NCBI GenBank assembly: GCA_022563075.1
Contig: JADFOC010000105.1
Location: 1-7,964, forward strand
Direction of reading: 5' to 3'
From: Pseudomonadota bacterium
GTDB taxonomy: Bacteria > Pseudomonadota > Gammaproteobacteria > Pseudomonadales > Pseudohongiellaceae
Length of the DNA stretch: 7,964 nucleotides
Shown here piece after piece: positions 1-6,878 of the stretch. The notes beneath the pieces are model-generated. The model had not been told where the DNA came from. It searched no databases and saw only the letters and a list, made by a program, of their open reading frames with translations. Made by a program: the position numbers and the translations under genes. Numbering within the stretch: position 1 is the first letter of the stretch; the number at the start of each line of letters is the position of its first letter.

Positions 1-2308
1 ACTGCTGGTAAAAGCTGGCCAATGCCTGCTGGCCCAGTTCGACCCCGAGTTCGGTCGCACTATTAACCAGACAGCGCAGTGCAGCGAGTTGATCAGTCAT
101 GTTGGTTGCGGTCGCAAATTGAGACTGACATGTCTGTAGCCATCGCTCATCACCGCTTCGCACCAAATACGACAAGGCAAGGTTTTTCAGCGCACGCTGC
201 GCCATTGCAGCGGCATCGACACTAAATTCGGACGTTGTTTGGTTAACGGCATACACTTCGCTAAATTGGCCCTGCAATTCTCTGGCGAGACCATCGGCGA
301 GAAATTCCCGCACGGCATGAATGCTCTCCACCTCGGCCACTGCGGCCTGCTCGATGAGAAAGCTTTCTGTCGGCAAACTCAGCAGCTGCGCCACCATCGC
401 CTTATCCAGCGCATCGTCTGACAAGGCTGAAGCCAACACCCCACTATAGGCTTTAGTCAGGATGTCGGGCACTGACAATGCCTGCCCTTCCGCCCGGCGC
501 CGTTGCAGCTCGGTGATTATATCCATAGCCAGCATCTGCGAAGCGTTCCAGCGATTAAACCCATCCGTGTCGTGCACCATCAGGAAAAACAAATCTTCCC
601 GAGTGTAGTCAAATTTGAGACGCACCGGCGCACTCAAACTACGCAGCAGTGAGGGTACCGGCGCTTGTTTTACGTCTTCAAACACAATCTGCTGTGTTTG
701 CTGAGTGATCGCAAATACCCTATCCAATGCGCCGGCGGCAACCTGGTTCTCACCCACTAGTTTAAGCGGCAGTGGTTTCCCTTCACTACCAATAAGGCCC
801 AGACGAAAAGGAATATGCAAGGGTTGTTTATTCGATTGCCCCGGCGTGTCGGGACAGGACTGCTGCAGCGTGAGCGTGTACTGGCTGGTTGCAGCATCGT
901 AGGTCGCTTCGACAGTCAGTGTGGGTGTCCCTGCCTGCTTATACCAACGCCGGAATTGAGCAAGATCGACGCCGCTGGCATCTTCCATGGCCTGGATAAA
1001 GTGTTCCGTGGTGACGGCCTGCCCGTCGTGCCTGGCGAAATACAGGTCGGTGCCGGCTCGAAAATCTTCGGCGCCAAGCAGGAGACTGATCATTCTAATC
1101 AACTCCGCTCCTTTCTCGTAGATTGTCACGGTGTAGAAATTGGAGATCTCCATATAGGAGTCAGGTGTCACTGAATGCGCCATCGGTCCCGCATCTTCGG
1201 CAAACTGAATAGTCCGCAGAAATGACACGTCTTCGACTCGCTTCACCGTTCTCGAACCCATGTCGGCTGAAAACTCAGAATCGCGAAACACGGTGAATCC
1301 TTCTTTCAGGCTGAGCTGAAACCAATCCCGGCAGGTAACCCGATTACCCGACCAATTATGAAAATACTCATGCGCCACCACCGCCTCGACTCGCTGAAAT
1401 CCGGCGTCGGTAGTAGTCTTTGGGTTAGCCAGAACACATGAGGTATTAAATATATTAAGCCCCTTGTTCTCCATAGCTCCCATATTGAAAGCATCTACTG
1501 CCACGATCATGAATATATCCAGATCATATTCCCGGCCATAGACCTCTTCGTCCCAGCGCATGGCGTTCTTCAACGCCAACATCGCATGATCACATTTATC
1601 GATATCCTTTTCTTCTACAAATATTTGCAGACTGATCTGCCTGTTACTGCAGGTAGTAAAGCTGTCATCCAGGCTGACCAGATCGCCTGCCACCAGTGCA
1701 AACAGATAGCTCGGCTTCGCAAATGGATCCTGCCAGGTAACCCAATGTCGCGTCGCATCAGTCTCCACCGCCCCGCTTGCTATGCGGTTGCCGTTAGAGA
1801 GAAGTATCGGGTATTTTTCGCGATCCGCCGTGAGTGTTGTGGTGAATTTTGACATCACATCGGGCCGATCCAGATAATAGGTTATCCTCCTAAACCCTTC
1901 TGCTTCACACTGCGTACAAAACATGTGCTTGGTTTTATACAATCCTTCCAATGCGGTATTTTCCTGAGGCTCAATTCTGGTATGGCATTGCAACCTGAAT
2001 TCATCGGCAGACTTACCTAACAACAGGTTTAGATCTGGAATGGTTAATGTCTCTTCATCGAGAAGATACTGGTGCTTCTCTAATACACATTCTTCGACAA
2101 TCAACTTTTCTAACACCAACAGCTGTCCATGCAGCACTAGTGTGTCGACCTCTTCGGCGCTTGCTTTTTCGCTACGCTTGAACAATAGAGTGGATACTAC
2201 TGTTGCATGATCTTCAAACAGATCAAAATGCAACTCGGTCGTCTCGATGGTGAATGCCGACGGCCTATAGTCTTTCAGGTAGGTCGTCCTGGCTTGGGCG
2301 TTCTTCAT
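1..2308 (-). CDS. pepN: Aminopeptidase N (M1 family zinc metallopeptidase), 3' end off the left edge
   Basis: This is a cytoplasmic broad-specificity aminopeptidase that removes N-terminal residues from peptides during protein turnover. I translated 769 codons from the ATG at 2308 to the left edge and met no stop, so the frame is intact. The exopeptidase motif GAMEN is at residues 277-281. The zinc motif HEYFHNW begins at H313, giving ligands H313 and H317, base E314 and third ligand E336 (in SLKEG). The catalytic Tyr is Y397 (in IYEKGAE). All sit 16 residues later than in E. coli PepN as I remember it. An N-terminal beta domain (about 1-210) and a C-terminal DUF3458-type helical region (FFLMVHDTDGFNRWNA, then NNMTD-like NMTDQLAALR) complete the fold. 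E. coli PepN has 870 residues, so about 100 are missing beyond the edge. The gene lies 37 nt after the DUF2797 gene on the same strand, with AAGG about 10 nt before the ATG. Identification is very secure. Confidence 0.97.
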   Translation of the reverse strand, partial: MKNAQARTTYLKDYRPSAFTIETTELHFDLFEDHATVVSTLLFKRSEKASAEEVDTLVLHGQLLVLEKLIVEECVLEKHQYLLDEETLTIPDLNLLLGKSADEFRLQCHTRIEPQENTALEGLYKTKHMFCTQCEAEGFRRITYYLDRPDVMSKFTTTLTADREKYPILLSNGNRIASGAVETDATRHWVTWQDPFAKPSYLFALVAGDLVSLDDSFTTCSNRQISLQIFVEEKDIDKCDHAMLALKNAMRWDEEVYGREYDLDIFMIVAVDAFNMGAMENKGLNIFNTSCVLANPKTTTDAGFQRVEAVVAHEYFHNWSGNRVTCRDWFQLSLKEGFTVFRDSEFSADMGSRTVKRVEDVSFLRTIQFAEDAGPMAHSVTPDSYMEISNFYTVTIYEKGAELIRMISLLLGAEDFRAGTDLYFARHDGQAVTTEHFIQAMEDASGVDLAQFRRWYKQAGTPTLTVEATYDAATSQYTLTLQQSCPDTPGQSNKQPLHIPFRLGLIGSEGKPLPLKLVGENQVAAGALDRVFAITQQTQQIVFEDVKQAPVPSLLRSLSAPVRLKFDYTREDLFFLMVHDTDGFNRWNASQMLAMDIITELQRRRAEGQALSVPDILTKAYSGVLASALSDDALDKAMVAQLLSLPTESFLIEQAAVAEVESIHAVREFLADGLARELQGQFSEVYAVNQTTSEFSVDAAAMAQRALKNLALSYLVRSGDERWLQTCQSQFATATNMTDQLAALRCLVNSATELGVELGQQALASFYQQ

Positions 2309-2345
2309 AGTTAGCAGACCTTGCTAGCAGGGTGATAATTGACGG

Positions 2346-3173
2346 CTAATGACTAAGCTGAATTTCATAACCGGAAAATCGGCGTAGATTGATTACGCCT
2401 GTGTCGAAGATTAGATACTGGCCTTTGATCCCTAGCAGAGTTCCTTCGACGATGGGTGATTTATCGAAGTTGAAAGAAGTGACTTTTTCAGGATAGGTGA
2501 TCACCGGATAGTCTATTTTGACGGATTCAAGACCAGTGAGCACACTGATGGCAAAAAATCCGAATCTGTCTTCCAATTCTTTAATCTCACTCGCCGCTTG
2601 ATTAAGCAGGCGCTCGGCTTCCCGGTGCATATCGAGTGGCCGCGCTTCACCTTTTAACATCTCTCGCCAATTGGTCTTGTCGGACACATGTTGTTTAAAC
2701 ATGACTTCCAGCGTGCCGGACTGTAGCCTGGTTCGCACTCTGATAATAGCCAGCGCCTGAGTAGCGCCCTGATCGATCCAGCGAGTGGGCACCTGGGTTG
2801 CTCGGGTTATACCAACCTTGAGCCCGGATGAATTTGCCAGGTAGACGATGTGATCCTGCATGCAGTGACGCTCACCCCAACCAGGCTCACGACAAGTGCC
2901 TTGATCGAAATGACATTTTTCTGGAGAAATGATGCAGGAATCACATTGCGCCAGGCGCTGAAAACAGGGATAACAATATCCCTGATTGAAACTCTTATTG
3001 GTTTTCCTGCCACAATTAATGCAAAAGATGCGGCCACTGAATTCCAGCTTTATCGTTCTCTCAAGCAGTGGATTAATTGGAATCGCATGCTCACCCAAAG
3101 GCACTATGTAGGCCACTGGCTGTTCCAATCGACTGCGCATTTTCCTGAGAGTGCCCTGTGCTACTTTTTCCAT
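2346..3173 (-). CDS. DUF2797 family protein with cysteine clusters and a GIY-YIG-like core
   Basis: This 275-residue protein belongs to a family of unknown function (DUF2797). I chose the ATG at 3173 because it shares one base with the stop of the preceding gene (TAATG), has AGGA-type ribosome-binding sequence (AAGGACAGGAACAAC) just upstream, and matches the family N-terminus (G-x-L-R-K-M). The longer frame starting at 3239 would run deep into yeaC. Residues 51-104 are cysteine-rich: C51-x2-C54, C67-x2-C70, C77-x2-C80, then C87, C94 and C104, a pattern that suggests bound zinc. It is followed by VYLANSSGLKVGITR (110-124), R131, and a stretch with E156, H162 and NWRE (168-171). By eye this resembles the order of motifs in GIY-YIG nuclease-like domains (Y, K-[IV]-G-x-T, R, E). 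The nuclease-like reading is my inference; the family assignment is firm. No signal peptide is visible, so it is probably cytoplasmic or DNA/RNA associated. It lies 37 nt before pepN. Confidence 0.9.
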   Translation of the reverse strand: MEKVAQGTLRKMRSRLEQPVAYIVPLGEHAIPINPLLERTIKLEFSGRIFCINCGRKTNKSFNQGYCYPCFQRLAQCDSCIISPEKCHFDQGTCREPGWGERHCMQDHIVYLANSSGLKVGITRATQVPTRWIDQGATQALAIIRVRTRLQSGTLEVMFKQHVSDKTNWREMLKGEARPLDMHREAERLLNQAASEIKELEDRFGFFAISVLTGLESVKIDYPVITYPEKVTSFNFDKSPIVEGTLLGIKGQYLIFDTGVINLRRFSGYEIQLSH

Positions 3174-3463
3174 TAGTTGTTCCTGTCCTTGATACCTGAG
3201 ACGGATGCAGCGCCGGAGTCGAGTGGCCGAGACCCGCAACTTGCAGCCAGACGAAGCCCGATTCTCTCCTGCTCGGCAACGTTTTTGGACTCATACAAAA
3301 TTACCGTCTGCATGCATGAATCTAGCTGCTCGCTACTCAATTTTGACCCATCGGCCCATTTACCTATCTCGATTGCCGATTTGAGATTGGCATAGATATC
3401 TGGCGTAATCTCTTTCAGCAATTGCGCCAACGATTGTGGCCGATTTTTATTGTCTATTTCCAT
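3173..3463 (-). CDS. yeaC: YeaC-like DUF1315 family protein
   Basis: This small 96-residue soluble protein has no established biochemical function. The family signature is clear: LLKEITPDIYANLKSAIEIG (residues 15-34), followed by KWADGSKLSSEQ and CMQTVILYE (to about residue 58). Gammaproteobacterial YeaC proteins share the TPE-x-Y, E-[IL]-GKW-x-DG and EQ-x2-C-[ML]-Q pattern. After about residue 70 the tail is rich in Ser, Ala and Gly and looks unstructured. The ATG at 3463 is the only sensible start, although its best AGGA lies about 14 nt upstream, which is rather far. The stop overlaps the start of the DUF2797 gene by one base, so the two are almost certainly translationally coupled. A 111-nt gap separates the gene from the rhomboid gene upstream, so it may have its own promoter there. 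Family assignment is confident; the role is unknown. Confidence 0.9.
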   Translation of the reverse strand: MEIDNKNRPQSLAQLLKEITPDIYANLKSAIEIGKWADGSKLSSEQLDSCMQTVILYESKNVAEQERIGLRLAASCGSRPLDSGAASVSGIKDRNN

Positions 3464-3495
3464 ACTAAGTGTGTTATTCCTGCGGGACGGCGAAC

Positions 3496-3501
3496 CTTAT
3501 A
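3496..3501 (-). promoter_or_regulatory. Possible -10 box upstream of yeaC
   Basis: On the minus strand the hexamer TATAAG (5 of 6 to the sigma70 -10 consensus) lies in the 111-nt gap after the rhomboid gene and would give a leader of about 26 nt for yeaC. No good -35 element lies 16-18 nt upstream, so support is weak. The gap also holds a small CTGCG/CGCAG inverted repeat with a 5-nt loop (3538-3552) and no T tract. The yeaC-DUF2797-pepN genes may therefore be transcribed both from nadK and from here. Confidence 0.2.
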
Positions 3502-3574
3502 GATGCTGCTTGCGTCTTACTTTCTGCGCTACCTTGCCTGCGTTTGGCGCAGACTCGTCTTGTCCCCCATTGTT

Positions 3575-4483
3575 TTAATGAGGTCTCTTGCCAACTTTCC
3601 CTACGATATCCTGCTTTAACACAAAGCGATAAAAAAGCACACTCAGCAAACCGAGTAACAGGCCAACCACCAGACCCCCGACATGGGCAGCGGTGGCTAT
3701 CCAGGAAGATGCCACCAACTCCATAACCACCAACGCAACAATAAAAAACACAAACATGTTGCGATTAAACAGCAGATAACTCTTTGGCATAAAGCTGTGA
3801 ATTACCCAGGTGTAACCTACCAGCCCGTAGACCACGCCCGACATGCCGCCAAAATTGCTGTGGTTACTGTATAAATACTGTGCCGTATTACTGGCGAACG
3901 AGGTAAGTATTATGAGTACTACAAACAGCCAGGCAGGGTGAATAGCTTCAAGTTGTTTCCCAAAATACCACAGCCATAGCATGTTAAATACCAGATGCAA
4001 TTCTCCAAAGTGCAGAAACATCGGGGTCAATGTCCGCAACATGATATCCAGGCGCGAAACATCGGCTAACAGATGCAACAAGCTATCGGATGCAATTAAT
4101 GGATAGAAGAGAGTCGCAACTCTAGCTGGCTGCGTGCCTAGTGCGCTGACAATCGCCACCAACAGGCACAACAACACCAGCGAGATGGTTATTGGGCTCG
4201 CGAAGAAAGCTCGCATCCCTGACCGCAACTGAGTTCGCAACAAATGAGTGACGGTGGAGGCCGGTTCGTGCATTAATGCCGAGACCGACGGCTCTGAGCT
4301 ATGCTGCTCGAACGACCAGGTATTTAACAATTCATTGACGAAATCAGCCTCCCGCTGATTTTCGACCCAGATCACCTGTTTGCCCGATTCCTCATTGATG
4401 CGATGCTGGAGTCCTTGCTTGTGCAAGAATTGACTAAAGCCGAGCAGGTTTATCTCGATCGCAAGACTCGCCGCCTTAATCAT
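3575..4483 (-). CDS. Rhomboid family intramembrane serine protease (GlpG-like)
   Basis: This 302-residue inner-membrane serine protease should cleave substrates within or near the bilayer. Residues 1 to about 55 form a soluble segment (GFSQFLHKQGLQHRI) that resembles the cytoplasmic N-terminal domain of GlpG-type rhomboids. Hydrophobic segments follow at about 97-115, 154-174, 184-200, 212-230, 242-259 and 264-288, the six-helix core. The catalytic serine is S215 in GGMSGVVYGL and the catalytic histidine is H267 in AAHVGG. H163 and N167 in HLVFNMLW match the oxyanion-region H-x3-N of GlpG. All key residues are present, so it should be active. Its ATG overlaps the end of nadK by 8 nt and has only a poor ribosome-binding site (GGTTAGAG), which points to translational coupling. 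Its natural substrate cannot be told from the sequence. It could be labelled glpG, but the neighbourhood is the nadK one and not the glpE-glpG-glpR one, so I left the symbol blank. Confidence 0.95.
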   Translation of the reverse strand: MIKAASLAIEINLLGFSQFLHKQGLQHRINEESGKQVIWVENQREADFVNELLNTWSFEQHSSEPSVSALMHEPASTVTHLLRTQLRSGMRAFFASPITISLVLLCLLVAIVSALGTQPARVATLFYPLIASDSLLHLLADVSRLDIMLRTLTPMFLHFGELHLVFNMLWLWYFGKQLEAIHPAWLFVVLIILTSFASNTAQYLYSNHSNFGGMSGVVYGLVGYTWVIHSFMPKSYLLFNRNMFVFFIVALVVMELVASSWIATAAHVGGLVVGLLLGLLSVLFYRFVLKQDIVGKVGKRPH

Positions 4484-5366
4484 CTGCTCTAACCAGACGA
4501 TTGCCCCAGCCGAGCTTGCTGCGACAGGCTTGATAAAAATTATGCTGTGGTGGATGAATCAGCTGTAGTGTCACAGTTTTTTTGGATACCAGAATTTCAT
4601 CACCTGCCGACGCGGTGTATCTTACTTCGCCATCGCAGCTCAATTGAGGTTGCAAACTTTCTTTCGCAGACACCACGATTCGGATCTCGCTGTCACCATC
4701 GACCACGATTGGTCGGCTGTTTAGCGAATGCGGATACATGGGCACCAGCACTACCGCATTCAAACCGGGATGCATGATCGGCCCCCCCGCCGAAAGTGCA
4801 TAGGCGGTGGAACCAGTTGGCGTGGCCACAATCAGTCCATCTGATTCCTGGCTGTAAACAAACTCACCGTCGATAAACAATTCAAATTCAATCATCTGTG
4901 CTGCCTTACCAGGGTGCAGCACAACATCGTTTAAAGCAGAACCCAGATACTGTTCAGAACCGTTACGGCGCGCCGTTACATCGAGCAGAAATCGGGACTC
5001 GACACTGTAGCTGCCACTGAGAACATCTCCCACCCGGGCTTCAATTTCATCGGGCAGGATATCCGTCAAGAAACCCAGACTGCCGCGATTGATGCCAATC
5101 ACAGGCACCTGATCGGAGGCAATATACTTCGCTACATTTAACATACTGCCATCGCCACCGACCACTATAACCAGATCACAATACTGCGACAGTTCTTCCC
5201 GCTTACACTCCTGCTGGCCGTGCCCGTCGATCAACCCGGCAGTCACGTTATCCAAGACGATTGTCAATTCCTTCTCACGCAGGAATACCAATAGCCGATT
5301 AAGTGTTTCCACCACGCCGCTGTGACCGGGTCGCCCCACCAAACCAATTCGCTTAAAATCCGGCAT
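4476..5366 (-). CDS. nadK: NAD kinase (ATP/polyphosphate-dependent)
   Basis: This cytoplasmic enzyme phosphorylates NAD+ to NADP+ and is normally essential. With the start at 5366 it has 296 residues, the usual length for gammaproteobacterial NadK. Conserved elements are GGDGSML (70-76, with the catalytic D72), GINRGSLGFLTD (91-102), ALNDVVLHPGK (144-154), SDGLIVATPTGSTAY (175-189), SAGGPI (192-197) and the C-terminal KLGWG (284-288). The open frame extends to an ATG at 5447, and another ATG lies at 5378. I prefer 5366 because MPDFKRIGLVGR aligns with the family N-terminus, GGTGGA lies just upstream (spacing a little short), and a likely promoter at 5425-5433 falls inside the longest version. 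The gene heads the minus-strand run and overlaps the rhomboid gene by 8 nt. The enzyme call is certain; the start is uncertain between 5366 and 5378. Confidence 0.96.
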   Translation of the reverse strand: MPDFKRIGLVGRPGHSGVVETLNRLLVFLREKELTIVLDNVTAGLIDGHGQQECKREELSQYCDLVIVVGGDGSMLNVAKYIASDQVPVIGINRGSLGFLTDILPDEIEARVGDVLSGSYSVESRFLLDVTARRNGSEQYLGSALNDVVLHPGKAAQMIEFELFIDGEFVYSQESDGLIVATPTGSTAYALSAGGPIMHPGLNAVVLVPMYPHSLNSRPIVVDGDSEIRIVVSAKESLQPQLSCDGEVRYTASAGDEILVSKKTVTLQLIHPPQHNFYQACRSKLGWGNRLVRADD

Positions 5367-5591
5367 ATATCCACCCATGACCACGATTGAGAGTACGCGC
5401 CAATCAAGGCGTTCGAGGGTGATGAGTATATCATGGGCCATCCGCACAATTCAGAATCAGTTCGCTCGTTATCCTTAGTTTTTAACCAGGTGGCAACAGG
5501 TTTTTTCGCTCAAATCAATGCGACAGGGTCGCGAAACTCATCCGATATCGAGTAGAATCGCCTTACTTTTATTGCCAGACGGATAACACTC
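5367..5591. other. Divergent intergenic region between nadK and the sugar dehydrogenase gene
   Basis: This 225-nt stretch separates the housekeeping run (minus) from the polysaccharide genes (plus). I see no convincing small gene. For the plus strand, TAGAAT at 5553-5558 is a possible -10 box but has no matching -35. Two short symmetric elements precede it: GCGAC/GTCGC with a 3-nt loop (5520-5532) and the perfect 8-bp palindrome CGATATCG (5543-5550). Either could be a regulator site or chance. No JUMPstart/ops element (GGCGGTAG) is present. The plus-strand gene has only a weak ribosome-binding site (CGGATAAC). Confidence 0.5.
5425..5433 (-). promoter_or_regulatory. Likely extended -10 promoter element for nadK
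   Basis: Read on the minus strand this is TGATATACT: an extended -10 (TGn) followed by TATACT, which matches TATAAT at 5 of 6 positions. The -35 region at 17-nt spacing (TGAATT) is poor, which is tolerable for extended -10 promoters. Transcription would begin near 5418, about 50 nt before the chosen nadK start, and downstream of the ATG at 5447. Confidence 0.4.
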
Positions 5592-6863
5592 ATGGGCTTG
5601 AATCCCTTAAACTCACAGAGCAAGATTGGCGTATTGGGGTTGGGTTATGTTGGGCTGCCCCTGGCACATGCGTTGGCACAACACTACCCTACTGTCGGTT
5701 ACGATATCAACCAACAACGGATAGCCGAAATCAATCGCGGCGAAGATCGCAATCTCGCGCTCACACGGGCAGATTTACAAGGCAATAGCAATGTCACTTA
5801 TACCGGTGATACCAGCGCGTTGGCAGAGTGTGAAATATACATCATAACCGCACCCACTCCGGTCGATGAACAAAATCAACCAGACCTGGGACCACTGAAA
5901 AACGCAACCAAGCTGGCGGCTTCATTTCTAAAACCAGGCGATATAGTCATCTTCGAATCGACGGTGTACCCAGGCGCAACCGAAGAAGAATGTGTACCTC
6001 TGCTGGAGCAAATTTCTGGCTTAGAATACAACGCCGAGTTTCATGTTGGTTATAGTCCCGAGAGAGTCAACCCCGGTGACGATGCTCACTCTTTAGTAAA
6101 TACGGTGAAAGTGACATCTGGCTCTTCGGTGGAAGCCGCCGATAAGACTGATGCACTGTATCGAAGCATTATTACTGCCGGCACCCATCGCGCCAGCAGC
6201 ATAAAGGTAGCCGAAGCGGCCAAAGTCATCGAAAACACACAGCGTGATCTCAATATCGCCCTCGTCAATGAACTGGCTATCCTGTTTGATAAGTTGGGCA
6301 TAGATACCATGGAGGTATTGGACGCCGCTGCTAGCAAATGGAATTTCCTGCCGTTCAAGCCCGGATTAGTGGGCGGACACTGCATTGGCGTCGACCCTTA
6401 TTATCTGACTTACAAAGCTCAGCAGGTAGGGCACCATCCCGATGTGATATTAGCCGGCCGCCGTATCAATGATTCTATGGGTTCCTATGTGGCGGAACGG
6501 GTGATTCGCCTGATGCTTTCGAAACGGATACATGTTATCGATGCGCGGATATTAGTGCTGGGCCTGGCATTCAAGGAAAACTGCCCGGATATCAGAAACA
6601 CCCGGGTGCATGACATCGTCTCAACACTGCAGTCTTATCACACACAAGTGGACGTGTATGATCCATGGGTGGCCAAAGGCGAATCAGATCTACTCATCGA
6701 GCAACCCGAGGCTGGCTGTTACGATGCGATCATTATTGCCGTCGCGCATAAACAATTCGCAGAGATGGGAATCAAAAAGCTCAAGAGACTAGGTAAAAAG
6801 AATTTTGTAGTATTCGATGTCAAACACCTTCTCCCTTCTAGCGAAGTGGATGGCAGCCTTTAG
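5592..6863 (+). CDS. tviB: TviB/WbpO-type UDP-N-acetylhexosamine 6-dehydrogenase
   Basis: This 423-residue cytoplasmic enzyme oxidises C6 of a UDP-sugar to a carboxylate with two NAD+. The Rossmann motif GLGYVG is at 16-21. TAPTPVD (87-92) and [12 protein letters not shown] (121-132) follow, then [10 protein letters not shown] (154-163), which is typical of the TviB/WbpO branch. K211 in [18 protein letters not shown] belongs to the central dimerisation/catalytic helix. The catalytic cysteine is C264 in [15 protein letters not shown], and [14 protein letters not shown] (324-337) marks the C-terminal UDP-binding domain. Known members act on UDP-GlcNAc (TviB, Vi antigen) or UDP-GalNAc (WbpO, O-antigen). 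The exact substrate cannot be read from sequence, so the symbol denotes the family. The protein is complete and of normal length. It is followed after 15 nt by the epimerase gene, clearly an operon, and is divergent from nadK. Its role is sugar-acid supply for a surface polysaccharide. Confidence 0.93.
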   Translation: MGLNPLNSQSKIGVLGLGYVGLPLAHALAQHYPTVGYDINQQRIAEINRGEDRNLALTRADLQGNSNVTYTGDTSALAECEIYIITAPTPVDEQNQPDLGPLKNATKLAASFLKPGDIVIFESTVYPGATEEECVPLLEQISGLEYNAEFHVGYSPERVNPGDDAHSLVNTVKVTSGSSVEAADKTDALYRSIITAGTHRASSIKVAEAAKVIENTQRDLNIALVNELAILFDKLGIDTMEVLDAAASKWNFLPFKPGLVGGHCIGVDPYYLTYKAQQVGHHPDVILAGRRINDSMGSYVAERVIRLMLSKRIHVIDARILVLGLAFKENCPDIRNTRVHDIVSTLQSYHTQVDVYDPWVAKGESDLLIEQPEAGCYDAIIIAVAHKQFAEMGIKKLKRLGKKNFVVFDVKHLLPSSEVDGSL

Positions 6864-6864
6864 C

Positions 6865-6869
6865 GAGGA
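6865..6869 (+). promoter_or_regulatory. Ribosome-binding site of the epimerase gene
   Basis: GAGGA lies 9 nt before the ATG at 6879, in the 15-nt gap after the dehydrogenase stop. It is much stronger than the site in front of the dehydrogenase and fixes the start of the second gene. Confidence 0.75.
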
Positions 6870-6878
6870 TTACCGCTG

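Noticed and set aside
815..1174. Plus-strand open frame of 119 codons
   Set aside because: It is antisense to pepN, whose frame is intact and carries all family motifs here; the product resembles nothing and has no ribosome-binding context.
1306..1494. Possible frameshift in pepN, suggested by a separate minus-strand open frame
   Set aside because: Manual translation in the pepN frame passes through GAMEN and HEYFHNW without interruption; the other frame is a shadow.
2850..3176. Plus-strand open frame of 108 codons
   Set aside because: It is a shadow of the DUF2797 gene; the antisense of the cysteine-rich stretch explains its composition.
3174..3239. Longer N-terminus for the DUF2797 protein
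   Set aside because: It would overlap yeaC by 67 nt and add an Arg-rich stretch not matching the family, while the TAATG start at 3173 has a good ribosome-binding site.
3538..3552. CTGCG/CGCAG hairpin as a terminator after the rhomboid gene
   Set aside because: The stem is only 5 bp and no T tract follows on the minus strand, so termination is not supported.
5484..5506. AACCAGG...CAGGTTTTTT as a rho-independent terminator
   Set aside because: The outer arms pair over only 4 bp (AACC/GGTT) and the inner CAGG copies are direct repeats, so no stable stem forms. It also does not lie behind any plus-strand gene.
6086..6385. Minus-strand open frame of 99 codons
   Set aside because: It lies fully antisense to the dehydrogenase gene, including its catalytic motif, and shows no independent coding signs.
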